Part shown: one piece after another, positions 1 to 8,285 of the stretch
Numbering within the stretch: position 1 is the stretch's first letter
How the letters are laid out: every line of letters starts with the position of its first letter
NCBI GenBank assembly: GCA_022340545.1
Contig: JAJDNV010000015.1
Span: 1-39,430 of the forward strand
DNA length: 39,430 bases
DNA from: Acidobacteriota bacterium
Lineage (GTDB): Bacteria > Acidobacteriota > Vicinamibacteria > Fen-336
Direction: 5' to 3'
Translations under genes and position numbers: made by a program
Notes under the pieces: model-generated
Database searches by the model: none
What the model was told of the DNA's origin: nothing
What the model saw: the letters and a program-made list of their open reading frames with translations, nothing else

Positions 1-1253
1 TCACGCAGGTGCTCGATCCCGCAGATCCAGGTCACCAGCCGCTCGATGCCCATCCCGAATCCGGAGTGCGGGAAGGAGCCGTACTTCCGCAGGTCCAGGT
101 ACCACTGGAAGGCCTCTTCGGGAAGGTCGTGCTCGCGGATGCGCTGGAGCAGCAGCTCGTGGTCGGCCAGGCGCTCTCCCCCACCGACGATCTCGCCGTA
201 GCCCTCCGGGGCCAGGATGTCGGCGGAGAGGCTGAGCTCCGGGCGCTCCGGGTCGGGCGCCATGTAGAAGGCCTTCGTCTGGCTGGGAAAGCGGTGCACG
301 ACGACGGGCTTCTCGTAGGCCTCGGCGATCACCGTCTCGTCGGTCCCACCGAAGTCGCTTCCCCATTGCGTCTCGGAGCCCTTGTCCTGGATCAGCTTGA
401 TCGCGTCGTCGTAGTGCAGCCGGGGGAACGGCCGGGTGACGTTCTCGAGCTTCGAGACGTCCCGCTCGAGAGCCCGCAGCTCCTCCTGTCTCGTCCCGAG
501 GACCTGCCCGACGACCGCGCAGATGAGGCCTTCGGCGAGGTCGATCGCGTCGTCGAGGTGGGCGAAGGCGATCTCGGGCTCGACCATCCAGAACTCCGTC
601 AGATGTCGTCGCGTCTTCGATTTCTCGGCGCGGAAGGTGGGCCCGAAGCAGTAGACCTTGCCGTGGGCGGCGGCGGTGGCCTCGTTGTAGAGCTGTCCGC
701 TCTGGGTCAGGTAGGCCGTGCCCTCGTCAAAGTACGGAACGCCGAAGAGCGTGGTCGTCCCCTCGCACGCCGCCGGCGTGAAGATCGGCGTGTCCACCAG
801 CAGGTAGCCCTGATCGTCCAGGTAGTCCCGAATCGCCTTGATCACCGTATGCCGCACCCGCGCGAGCGCGTGCTGGCGGGTGGAGCGCAGCCACAGGTGG
901 CGGTGCTCCATCAGGAACGCGGTCCCGTGCTCCTTGGGGGTGATCGGGTAGTCGTGAACGCCGTGCAGAACGCTGATCGCGGTGACGTCGATCTCGTACC
1001 CCCCCGGCGCCCGCTCGTCATGCCGCACGCGGCCCGTGACCTCGAGCGAGGACTCCTGTCCCGCCGCGTCCACCGCCTCCCAGGCCTCGGGCGGCACCGC
1101 CTTCTTCGACACGACGGCCTGCGCGTAGCCCGACCCGTCGCGCACGATGAGGAACCGGAGCTTGCCGCTCGAGCGCTTGTTGTGGAGCCATCCACGGACG
1201 ACCACCTCCTCGTCCACGTGATCCCGGAAATCGCCAATCCTCACCGTGTCCAT
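1..1253 (-). CDS. asnS: Asparaginyl-tRNA synthetase (class II aaRS), 3' end runs off the window
   Basis: Reverse-strand reading from ATG (cat at 1251-1253) gives [40 protein letters not shown]...(OB-fold)...[24 protein letters not shown]...[20 protein letters not shown], with class II motifs 2 and 3. Not in the supplied ORF track because it has no stop in the window. Confidence 0.93.
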   Translation of the reverse strand, partial: MDTVRIGDFRDHVDEEVVVRGWLHNKRSSGKLRFLIVRDGSGYAQAVVSKKAVPPEAWEAVDAAGQESSLEVTGRVRHDERAPGGYEIDVTAISVLHGVHDYPITPKEHGTAFLMEHRHLWLRSTRQHALARVRHTVIKAIRDYLDDQGYLLVDTPIFTPAACEGTTTLFGVPYFDEGTAYLTQSGQLYNEATAAAHGKVYCFGPTFRAEKSKTRRHLTEFWMVEPEIAFAHLDDAIDLAEGLICAVVGQVLGTRQEELRALERDVSKLENVTRPFPRLHYDDAIKLIQDKGSETQWGSDFGGTDETVIAEAYEKPVVVHRFPSQTKAFYMAPDPERPELSLSADILAPEGYGEIVGGGERLADHELLLQRIREHDLPEEAFQWYLDLRKYGSFPHSGFGMGIERLVTWICGIEHLR

Positions 1254-1267
1254 CTCGCTCCTCTTCT

Positions 1268-2305
1268 TCAGGCCAGCTCCTCGATGTGACGGGCCAGGGT
1301 GCGCCAGAGCCGCTCGAGCTCCGGGTAGCGCGAGAGCACCCGTCGCGCGTGGGCCAGGGTCCGGGGCATGTAGGGAAGGTAGACCGGGTTCTGGCGAACG
1401 CTGGCCATGTAGCCGAAGGTTCCCAGGGCCTTCAGCGTCCGCTGCGCCGACATCAGCTCGAAGCGCCGGCGGAAGAGCTCCCGCGTCTCCCCCGGCACCG
1501 CCCTCTGCCGGAACCGCTCGGTCAGTGTCTCGCGAAGCTCCTCGGGCACGTCCACGTACGCGTCGTGGAGGAGCGAGGCCAGGTCGTACGTGGTCGGCCC
1601 CATCCGCGCGTCCTGGAAGTCGATCCAGTACAGCCTCTCCCGGTGGAGCATCAGGTTGCGGCTGTGGTAGTCGCGATGACAGAGGGTCCGCGGCCAGGAC
1701 GCGATCTCCTGGCACAGGACGTGGAAGGCCTCGGACAGTATGGCGCGGTCCTCCACGGTCAGCTCGCGGCGTCGATGACCCTCGAGGAAGTGCTTGAGGA
1801 AGTAGTGAAGCTCCCAGGTGAGCTTCTCGATGTCGAACGCGATCCGGAAGCACTCCGCTCTCTGGGGTCCCTCGGCCGCCTTGTGCTGCAGTACGACGAT
1901 GTCGTCGACGGCTTCGAGGTAGAGCTCCTCTCGCCGCTCGGGGCTGGCCTCCCGGAGCACCTCCTGCAGCGTCTGGTCCCCAAGGTCCTCCTGCAACACG
2001 ACCCCACGCCCGCCATCGACGTCTACCACCGCCGGCACCGGCAGCCCATATCCGTCCAGGAGCTCTCGCGTGCCGAGAAAGGCCAGCTCCCCTGCCTCGA
2101 ACGGCTCCGGGTAGAGGGCCACAACCAGGGTCTGGCCGTCGACGCGGACCCGGAAGTAGCGCCGGGTAGAGGCGTCCCCCGAAAGAGGTGCGACCTCGAA
2201 CCCCCCGCCCGCGCTCCCCCTCCAGTCTCCGAGATACCGCCGGACCACCACCACGGCCGGGTCCGTCACGGTCTCTGAGTCGCTACGGTGCGTCGCTTCG
2301 CTCAC
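1268..2305 (-). CDS. Aminoglycoside phosphotransferase-fold sugar kinase, AmgK-like (N-acetylmuramate/GlcNAc anomeric kinase)
   Basis: [44 protein letters not shown], the APH/AmgK catalytic and metal-binding motifs; GTG start overlaps the stop of the upstream nucleotidyltransferase (GTGA). Confidence 0.8.
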   Translation of the reverse strand: MSEATHRSDSETVTDPAVVVVRRYLGDWRGSAGGGFEVAPLSGDASTRRYFRVRVDGQTLVVALYPEPFEAGELAFLGTRELLDGYGLPVPAVVDVDGGRGVVLQEDLGDQTLQEVLREASPERREELYLEAVDDIVVLQHKAAEGPQRAECFRIAFDIEKLTWELHYFLKHFLEGHRRRELTVEDRAILSEAFHVLCQEIASWPRTLCHRDYHSRNLMLHRERLYWIDFQDARMGPTTYDLASLLHDAYVDVPEELRETLTERFRQRAVPGETRELFRRRFELMSAQRTLKALGTFGYMASVRQNPVYLPYMPRTLAHARRVLSRYPELERLWRTLARHIEELA

Positions 2306-3315
2306 TTCAGCGTCACCCAGGCCATCCTGTTCCGGATCTCCACACGCCCCCCGGCGTCCGTGTCACGGCGCAGCGCTGTTTCCGGCAGGACGACGACGTC
2401 CCGCGCGGCCTCGCCCCGGCCGACGATCGCCCCCGTGGTCACGATCGCCCCCTCGACGCTTGCGTCCTCTTCGACCACGGCACCGTCCCACAGGACCGAG
2501 CGGTCGACCTGCGCTCCCGACTCCACCCGCGTTCCGTCCCCCACCACCGAGCGCCGCACTCGGGCGTGCGCCCTCACCTGCGCCTGGGGGTGGAGGAGAG
2601 CACGGTCGCGACCTCGTCCCGGCAGGAGCCGCAGCTGCGTGTCACGGTACAGACGGGGCCGCCCGAAATCGTACCATCTGCCCCGAACCCGCATGCCATC
2701 GACGCGCCCGCCCGCCGCGACGAGCGGGACGTACAGGTCGAGCACGCTGTCGGACGGGCCGTCGGGCAGGAGGTCGAGCAGCGACGGGTCCATCGCGTGG
2801 ACGCCGGTGAAGAGGGACACGGTTCCACGCGAGCGTCGGGGACGGCCCGCGAGCGACAGGACCTGTCCGGTGCGATCGGTGACGATCGGGCCGTAGACTC
2901 GCGGGTCTGGGTTGGCCAGGAGAGCCAGCGTCACCCGTGCTCCCCCACTTCGATGGCGGGCCATCAGGGCCCGAAGATCGAAGTCGAACAGGACGTCTCC
3001 GTTGACGAGGAGAAAGGGCTCGTCGCCAAACGTCTCCCGAACCGCCCGCGGGCCTCCCCCCGTCCCGAGGATCCGCTCCTCGCGGGAGTAGCGCACTCGC
3101 AGCCCGAAGGCCCCGCCGTCGCCGACCGCGTCCGTCACGGTCTGCGGAAGATGATGGAGGTTCACGATCACGTCGGTGACACCGTGCCGGGCCAGCCGCT
3201 CCAGCGTCCAGTGCAGGAGGGGACGGTTGAGAACCGGCAGCACCGGCTTCGCCCGCACCAGCGTCAGCGGGCGCATCCGCAGACCGAGGCCCGCGGCGAG
3301 AACCATGGCCTTCAT
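2302..3315 (-). CDS. Sugar-1-phosphate nucleotidyltransferase, MurU-like, with left-handed beta-helix-like C-terminus
   Basis: MKAMVLAAGLGLRMRPLTLVRAKPVLPVLNRPLL (GxGxRxRPLT...KP) and LLVNGDVLFDFDL; C-terminal hexapeptide-like region VVGDGTRVESGAQVDRSVLWDGAVVEEDASVEGAIV. Confidence 0.82.
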   Translation of the reverse strand: MKAMVLAAGLGLRMRPLTLVRAKPVLPVLNRPLLHWTLERLARHGVTDVIVNLHHLPQTVTDAVGDGGAFGLRVRYSREERILGTGGGPRAVRETFGDEPFLLVNGDVLFDFDLRALMARHRSGGARVTLALLANPDPRVYGPIVTDRTGQVLSLAGRPRRSRGTVSLFTGVHAMDPSLLDLLPDGPSDSVLDLYVPLVAAGGRVDGMRVRGRWYDFGRPRLYRDTQLRLLPGRGRDRALLHPQAQVRAHARVRRSVVGDGTRVESGAQVDRSVLWDGAVVEEDASVEGAIVTTGAIVGRGEAARDVVVLPETALRRDTDAGGRVEIRNRMAWVTLK

Positions 3316-3334
3316 TCATCGACCCCCCACCCTA

Positions 3335-3434
3335 TCCCTCCCCACGGAGGGGGAGGGAAAGGCCTGAGAGAGGCCACGTGCGCCCGTGTGTCCCCAGGGA
3401 GAGGACACACGGGCGGGCCTGGCCCGGTGGCCAG
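3335..3434. repeat. Four consecutive stem-loops in an intergenic spacer
   Basis: 3335-3343/3350-3358 (TCCCTCCCC/GGGGAGGGA), 3361-3365/3371-3375 (GGCCT/AGGCC), 3381-3393/3403-3415 (CGCCCGTGTGTCC/GGACACACGGGCG, 13 bp perfect), 3419-3424/3429-3434 (CTGGCC/GGCCAG). Confidence 0.8.
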
Positions 3435-3451
3435 TCGCACCTGTACCCCCC

Positions 3452-4009
3452 CTAACCGTCCCCAGGTGGTGGGTCGAAGACCATGTCCCCCTGGCCGCCC
3501 TGGGCGAAGAAGAGGCCGACGTAGGACTCACTGAGGTACTCGGAGGCCTCGTGGCCGAGCTCCGCCGTCACGGCGCGAATCCCCTCCGGATCGCCCTCGA
3601 TCTCCAGGAACGTCCCGATCGGGGTCTCGTCGATCTCGATCTCCTGTCCGTGGTGGGTCCAGCTCTCGCGGTACTTCTGGTAGCGGAAGACGGGCCGATA
3701 CCCGAGCCGCTCGAGGATGATGCGGACCGCGGCGGGCTCTTCGACCAGGGTCTGGCGCTCCTCGCGGGTCTTCATTCCCTCGACCAGCCGTCGGGCCCCC
3801 TTGAAGGTCAGGACGCTCGCGTGCGGTGACGTCCGCAGGCGCACCACGCCCCCCGTCGCCCGGATTGAACCCGCGGCGTCGTCGAAGAGGACGTTCTCCT
3901 CGAAATGCCGTGGGCGAACGAGCGTCGCGCCGACGCGGGCCAGCGCCTCCCGGGCCGCATCCGGACTCTCCAGCCGGAGCTTGACCTCGGTCTCGGTCCC
4001 CTCGCCCAT
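3452..4009 (-). CDS. CYTH domain protein (class IV adenylate cyclase / triphosphatase family)
   Basis: N-terminal TETEVKLRL (ExExK signature), RLRTS, LTFKG, REERQTLVEE, RYQKYRESW, EIEIDETPIGTFLEIEG. Confidence 0.88.
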   Translation of the reverse strand: MGEGTETEVKLRLESPDAAREALARVGATLVRPRHFEENVLFDDAAGSIRATGGVVRLRTSPHASVLTFKGARRLVEGMKTREERQTLVEEPAAVRIILERLGYRPVFRYQKYRESWTHHGQEIEIDETPIGTFLEIEGDPEGIRAVTAELGHEASEYLSESYVGLFFAQGGQGDMVFDPPPGDG

Positions 4010-4015
4010 CCCCCC

Positions 4016-4516
4016 TCAGGCTCCGGGCTCGACCACCTTCACCTTCATCTCGACCCGGTCGCTCGGGTTGTCGGCCGCGTCGCGTTTCAGGCTCACGATG
4101 GCGTCCGCCACCTCCATCCCCCGGACCACCCGTCCGAAGGCGCTGTACTGCCGGTCGAGGAAGGCCGAGTCCGCCACGCAGATGAAGAACTGCGAGCCGG
4201 CGCTGTTCGGATCGTTGGCGCGGGCCATCGACACCACACCGCGCTTGTGGGGCGTGTCGTTGAACTCGGCGTCGATGGTGTAGCCGGGACCACCCGTGCC
4301 GTGTTGGCCGCGCGAGGCGCTGGCGTCGCGGGTGTTCGGGTCGCCGCCCTGGATCATGAAGCCGGGGATGACACGATGGAAGGTCGTCCCGTCGTAGAAG
4401 CCCTTCTTGGCGAGGTCCACGAAGTTCTTGACGTGACCGGGCGCCTTGTCGGGCAGGAACTCGATCTCGATCTCCCCCTTGCTCGTCTCGATGACCGCGC
4501 GCGGCGCTTCCGCCAT
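4016..4516 (-). CDS. Peptidyl-prolyl cis-trans isomerase, cyclophilin type
   Basis: VIETSKGEIEIEFLPDKAPGHVKNFVDLAKKGFYDGTTFHRVIPGFMIQGGDPN...NSAGSQFFICV; start chosen at MAEAPRAV. Confidence 0.95.
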   Translation of the reverse strand: MAEAPRAVIETSKGEIEIEFLPDKAPGHVKNFVDLAKKGFYDGTTFHRVIPGFMIQGGDPNTRDASASRGQHGTGGPGYTIDAEFNDTPHKRGVVSMARANDPNSAGSQFFICVADSAFLDRQYSAFGRVVRGMEVADAIVSLKRDAADNPSDRVEMKVKVVEPGA

Positions 4517-4578
4517 GTCGAACCTCCCTTGGACTGAGTTGCCGAAATCTACCCGACCGTGCCTCCGAAAGCGAACGG

Positions 4579-5937
4579 CTAGGGCCCCGGGGGGGCCACC
4601 TGTTCGAGGGTCTCGTCGATCGCATCCTCGAACCGGCTGTCGCCGGTGCGGAGAAGGATCCGTCGCGCGTCGCGGTGCCGTCCCAGCCCGGCGAGGCAGA
4701 GGGCCCGGTTGAGGCGGGCCTCCGGGGGAAGCAACCACCCGTCGCCCCGGGCCTCGAGGGCGTCGAATCCCTTCAGGGCCTCGCGGTAGTCACCGGCCCG
4801 GTACGCCTCGACCGCCGCGTCGAACTCCGGGGGAAAGGGCTCGTCCTCGCCCGGTGCCAGGCCGTCCTCGAGGAGTCCGGGAGGCGAGGGCAGCGGGCTT
4901 CGGTCGACGGGTCGCCGATTCCACCTGGGCCGCGGCACCGACTCCTGGACGTCCACCCGCTCGAACGCCGCGAGGGCGGTGGTCAGTTCCCGACCGAAGG
5001 GCGCCTTCAGGATCGCGGCGCTCCAGCCCCCGCGGCCCACTATCATCGCGGACCGCGGCTCGAGGCCAAGCTGCGCGGAGAGGTCCTGCCCGAGCAGCAG
5101 CGGCCAGGGGTAGCGGTAGATGGACAACACCTGGCGGACGGCCGCGTCCCGATCGTCCCCCTCGGGCAGGATCAAGACCCGCACTTCTTCCGGAACCAGG
5201 CGCTGGAGCTCGGCCAGGTCGGCCGAGCAGTGCCGGCACGACGCCTCCGCCATATAGATGAGGTTGACGGGAACGTCCTCGAGACGGAAGACTGGCGTCG
5301 ACGACAGCTCGGTCCCCCGGGGAAGATCCACGGGCGCGTCGCGCAGGCTCACGGCATCGCCGAGCGTGATCTTCAGACGCTCGCGGTCGATCTCCGCCTG
5401 TGCGCTCGGAAGACGGGCCACGTCCGCCGCCTGCGCGACGACCGATGCCGCCTCCCGACTCAGCGAGGCCACCCCGGAGACCGCCTTCCTCACCGTACCC
5501 AGCGCCTCGCGCCCCTGGCCCAGCGCGATCTGGGCGCGCGCCAGCTCCAGGCCGCGCGACGGACGCGGGTCCAGCAGAAACGCGCGGGCAAGGTACCGGC
5601 TTCCGGCCTTCGTGTCGCCCTGCCGGACCAGGAGGCTGCCCACCGCCCCATACAGAATGGCCCGGTGCTCTCCGTAGGCGAGCCGAGCGGCCTGGAACTC
5701 GTCCTCCACGACCTCGCCCTTTCGTCCCGTCGCGACGAACACCGTGGGGTCGAACTCGTTGGTGAGCGCCAGCGCACGCCGCGCCTGGGCCAGCGCACCT
5801 TGCGTGTCCCGCGGACCCAGGGCCATCGCGTCCTCGGCCAGGCGCTCCGCCTCCACGACCACCGCCTTGCCCGGCGGCGCGGAGCCGGGCTGGGGCGACA
5901 GCACCAGGGCGACGACGAGGGCGAGGCTGTGAGCCAT
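4579..5937 (-). CDS. Secreted TPR-type protein with thioredoxin-like segment (CxxC, SCRHCSADL)
   Basis: Signal peptide MAHSLALVVALVLSPQPGSAPP; helical repeat-like segments; NLIYMAEASCRHCSADLAELQRLVPEEVRVLILPEGDDRDAAVRQVLSIYRYPWPLLLGQ. Confidence 0.6.
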   Translation of the reverse strand: MAHSLALVVALVLSPQPGSAPPGKAVVVEAERLAEDAMALGPRDTQGALAQARRALALTNEFDPTVFVATGRKGEVVEDEFQAARLAYGEHRAILYGAVGSLLVRQGDTKAGSRYLARAFLLDPRPSRGLELARAQIALGQGREALGTVRKAVSGVASLSREAASVVAQAADVARLPSAQAEIDRERLKITLGDAVSLRDAPVDLPRGTELSSTPVFRLEDVPVNLIYMAEASCRHCSADLAELQRLVPEEVRVLILPEGDDRDAAVRQVLSIYRYPWPLLLGQDLSAQLGLEPRSAMIVGRGGWSAAILKAPFGRELTTALAAFERVDVQESVPRPRWNRRPVDRSPLPSPPGLLEDGLAPGEDEPFPPEFDAAVEAYRAGDYREALKGFDALEARGDGWLLPPEARLNRALCLAGLGRHRDARRILLRTGDSRFEDAIDETLEQVAPPGP

Positions 5938-5950
5938 GGGCGTCTGCCTT

Positions 5951-6616
5951 TCAGGGACGGGTCTCGGCCGAGGCCGGGGGCACGGGTTCAGGCGAGCCGT
6001 CGGCACGAGCCCCGAACACCACCTGGGTCATGTCAGCGGGGAGTGGCCGCGACACGTCGACGTGTCCAGCGAACGACGAGGCCATGCGATCCTCCACCAG
6101 GATCTGCACGCGGCTCACCGCGGGGAAGTTGACGACGAGGCTGTTGACGACCGAGTAGACGGTCAGCAGCTCCTCTCTCGAGCCCCCGGGGAGGCCAGTC
6201 GCTTCGGCCGAGAGACTCACGTAGGCGACCCCCCGCGCGGTGACGAAGACCTCCAGGACCCGGGTCCCGGGCGGCAGGGTCGGCACGAGCCCGCTCGTCG
6301 GACCCCGCACCAGCTCTTCGACGACCGTCCGAAGCTGTGCCGTCAGGTCTTCGGAGAAGGCGATCTCCCGCTCCTCGGAGACGAGCCCTTCGCCCGAGGG
6401 TGCCTCGAAGTAGAGACGCACGCTGATCCGCCGGCCGGTGTCCACACCGTCCGACGGCAGTGGGGTGGCCTCCGAGTCGATCTCCGGCTCTCCCCCGTCG
6501 AAGACGACCAGCGGCTCACGCAGCAGCGCCGACCACCGCGGGGCGGTCAGGGAAACGGCAGCCAGGAGAGCCACCAGCCCGACCGCGGTGAGGACGTTCG
6601 CCTGGCGCGGAGTCAT
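5951..6616 (-). CDS. GerMN domain-containing exported or membrane-anchored protein
   Basis: ISVRLYFEAPSGEGLVSEEREIAF...LVRGPTSGLVPTLPPGTRVLEVFVTARGVAYVSLS...ELLTVYSVVNSLVVNFPAVSRVQILVEDR; start MTPRQANVLTAVGLVALLAAVSL, a hydrophobic N-terminus. Confidence 0.85.
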   Translation of the reverse strand: MTPRQANVLTAVGLVALLAAVSLTAPRWSALLREPLVVFDGGEPEIDSEATPLPSDGVDTGRRISVRLYFEAPSGEGLVSEEREIAFSEDLTAQLRTVVEELVRGPTSGLVPTLPPGTRVLEVFVTARGVAYVSLSAEATGLPGGSREELLTVYSVVNSLVVNFPAVSRVQILVEDRMASSFAGHVDVSRPLPADMTQVVFGARADGSPEPVPPASAETRP

Positions 6617-6623
6617 GGCCTGC

Positions 6624-8162
6624 CTACGGCCGGCCGGCGGGAGCCGTGGCCCGTCCCTGACGCACCGACCGCTCTCGCCGGTATCGCGCGATGCCCCGCA
6701 GGAGGGCACCGGCGACCGTCTTCTGGTAGTCCGTCGAGGAGAGAAGCTGCTCCTCCTCGGGGTTGCTGATGAAGGCCACCTCTACGAGAACCGCGGGCAT
6801 GGTCGCCCCGACGAGGACTCGGAAGGGCGCCTGCTTGACCCCGCGGATCCGGGAGTGGGTCACCGCTCCCAGCTCGTCCTGGATCCGGGTGGCGAGGGCG
6901 GAGGACTCCTCGAGGTGCTCGGCCTGGGCCATGTCCCACAGGATCAGCTCGAGGGCCGATCCGGGTGCGGCCCTTCCCAGGGGCTCCGCGATGCCCTCGA
7001 GCAGGGCCACTCGGTGGGCGGCCTCGTCGCTCGCCTGGTAGGAGAGAAAGTAGACCTCGCTGCCCTTCGCACCGGGGGCGCGCACCGAGTTGGCGTGGAT
7101 GGAGATGAACAGGTCGGCCTTGTAGTTGTTCGCGATGGCGGTCCGCGTGTCCAGATCCAGCTCGACGTCGCGGTCGCGGGTCAGGAAAACCTGGACCCCG
7201 AGCTTGTTCACGAGCTCGTCCCGGAGTCGGCGGGCGATGGCGAGGACCACATCCTTCTCGAGAGTGCCCCCCGGGCCTCGCGCCCCCACCTCATCCCCGC
7301 CGTGCCCGGGATCGATCACGACGGTCCGTACGCCGTCCGCGGGTCGCGCGGGTGCGGATCGCGGGGGCGGGGTGGGCGTGGGCGGGCCACCCTCGGCGCT
7401 CGCCGCCTCGCCGCGTAGCTCCAGGACAAGCCGCGGCGGGGACTCCTGCTCGCGCGCCCTCACCTCCCGAAAGCGGGGGCCCAGCCTCACGACGAAGGTG
7501 TTGTCGCGGCCCCCCCGAAACTGGATCCACTCGACGATGCCGCTGCTCACCGGCTCCGCCGGCAGGGAGACGTCGATGAGATCGCGGGCCACCGAGACCG
7601 TGATCTCATCGCTCCCCTGCTCCACACGGAACGGAACCCCTTCGCTGGCGTCGAACACGACGCGGACCAGGTCGGCGGAGGTGAACGTCGCGACCGACAC
7701 GCTCGGGATCGACACGTGTCCCAGCACGAGCACCCGCTGGGCCGGCCGCCAGTCGACGGGCAGGTCGAGCAGGGGGCCGAGAAGACGTGGCACCCCGTCC
7801 ACGGGGACGAGCCAGCGGTTCTTCTCGTTCTGAGCCGGAGCCGAGAGAAGCCTGAGGTCTCCGTCGATCGAGGCGAGGCTCTTCCCCTCGTACAGCACCA
7901 CCTCATGCGGCCCGACCACGAGGGTGGCGGCTCCGCGGCTGTCCTTGCTCGACACCGTCATCCCGAACCCGACGGCCACGTCCTCGATCGCGACCAGCTC
8001 CGCCCCGTCGCGCAGGATCGTCGGCACCTCGCGGCGCTGGGTGGCGGTGAGAACGGTGACGGGAGACGTGGCCGGCTCCACCGGCGTGGGCGGCGCGACG
8101 AGCACCGCGACCGCGAGGCATGAGACGGGAATGGAGATCCTGGTTCTGCCGAAACCCTTCAA
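6624..8162 (-). CDS. N-acetylmuramoyl-L-alanine amidase (Amidase_3) with N-terminal AMIN/stalk-like region
   Basis: VVIDPGHGGDEVGARGPGGTLEKDVVLAIARRL...LFISIHANSV...PAVLVEVAFISNPEEEQLL; proposed TTG start gives signal sequence LKGFGRTRISIPVSCLAVAVLVAPP. Exact start uncertain; the ORF track extends to 8282. Confidence 0.88.
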   Translation of the reverse strand: MKGFGRTRISIPVSCLAVAVLVAPPTPVEPATSPVTVLTATQRREVPTILRDGAELVAIEDVAVGFGMTVSSKDSRGAATLVVGPHEVVLYEGKSLASIDGDLRLLSAPAQNEKNRWLVPVDGVPRLLGPLLDLPVDWRPAQRVLVLGHVSIPSVSVATFTSADLVRVVFDASEGVPFRVEQGSDEITVSVARDLIDVSLPAEPVSSGIVEWIQFRGGRDNTFVVRLGPRFREVRAREQESPPRLVLELRGEAASAEGGPPTPTPPPRSAPARPADGVRTVVIDPGHGGDEVGARGPGGTLEKDVVLAIARRLRDELVNKLGVQVFLTRDRDVELDLDTRTAIANNYKADLFISIHANSVRAPGAKGSEVYFLSYQASDEAAHRVALLEGIAEPLGRAAPGSALELILWDMAQAEHLEESSALATRIQDELGAVTHSRIRGVKQAPFRVLVGATMPAVLVEVAFISNPEEEQLLSSTDYQKTVAGALLRGIARYRRERSVRQGRATAPAGRP

Positions 8163-8285
8163 CTCTGGTAGTTTAAGGGGGAAGCCCCTCCGCCCGCAAG
8201 GAGAGGGGACCCCGATCACGGGCGGCGGTCCTCGGTGGGCACCCGGCGCGCGCCAGCCGGAGTAGAATCCGTCGAGGAGCACTCG

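Noticed and set aside
9-1289. 426-aa plus-strand ORF
   Set aside because: Antisense to asnS; its sequence is low-complexity R/V/L/G-rich with no recognisable family, typical of mirror ORFs in high-GC DNA.
2188-3534. 448-aa plus-strand ORF
   Set aside because: Fully antisense to the MurU-like gene and the kinase 5' end; composition (P/R/H-rich) indicates a shadow frame.
8176-8207. CCCCTC...GAGGGG stem between amidase and acyl-CoA dehydrogenase, and a similar CCCCCACC...GGTGGAGAGGGGG at about 18396-18418, as copies of one dispersed repeat family with 3335-3358
   Set aside because: Only the C/G-run stems are shared; too short and low-complexity to claim a repeat family without a genome-wide search.
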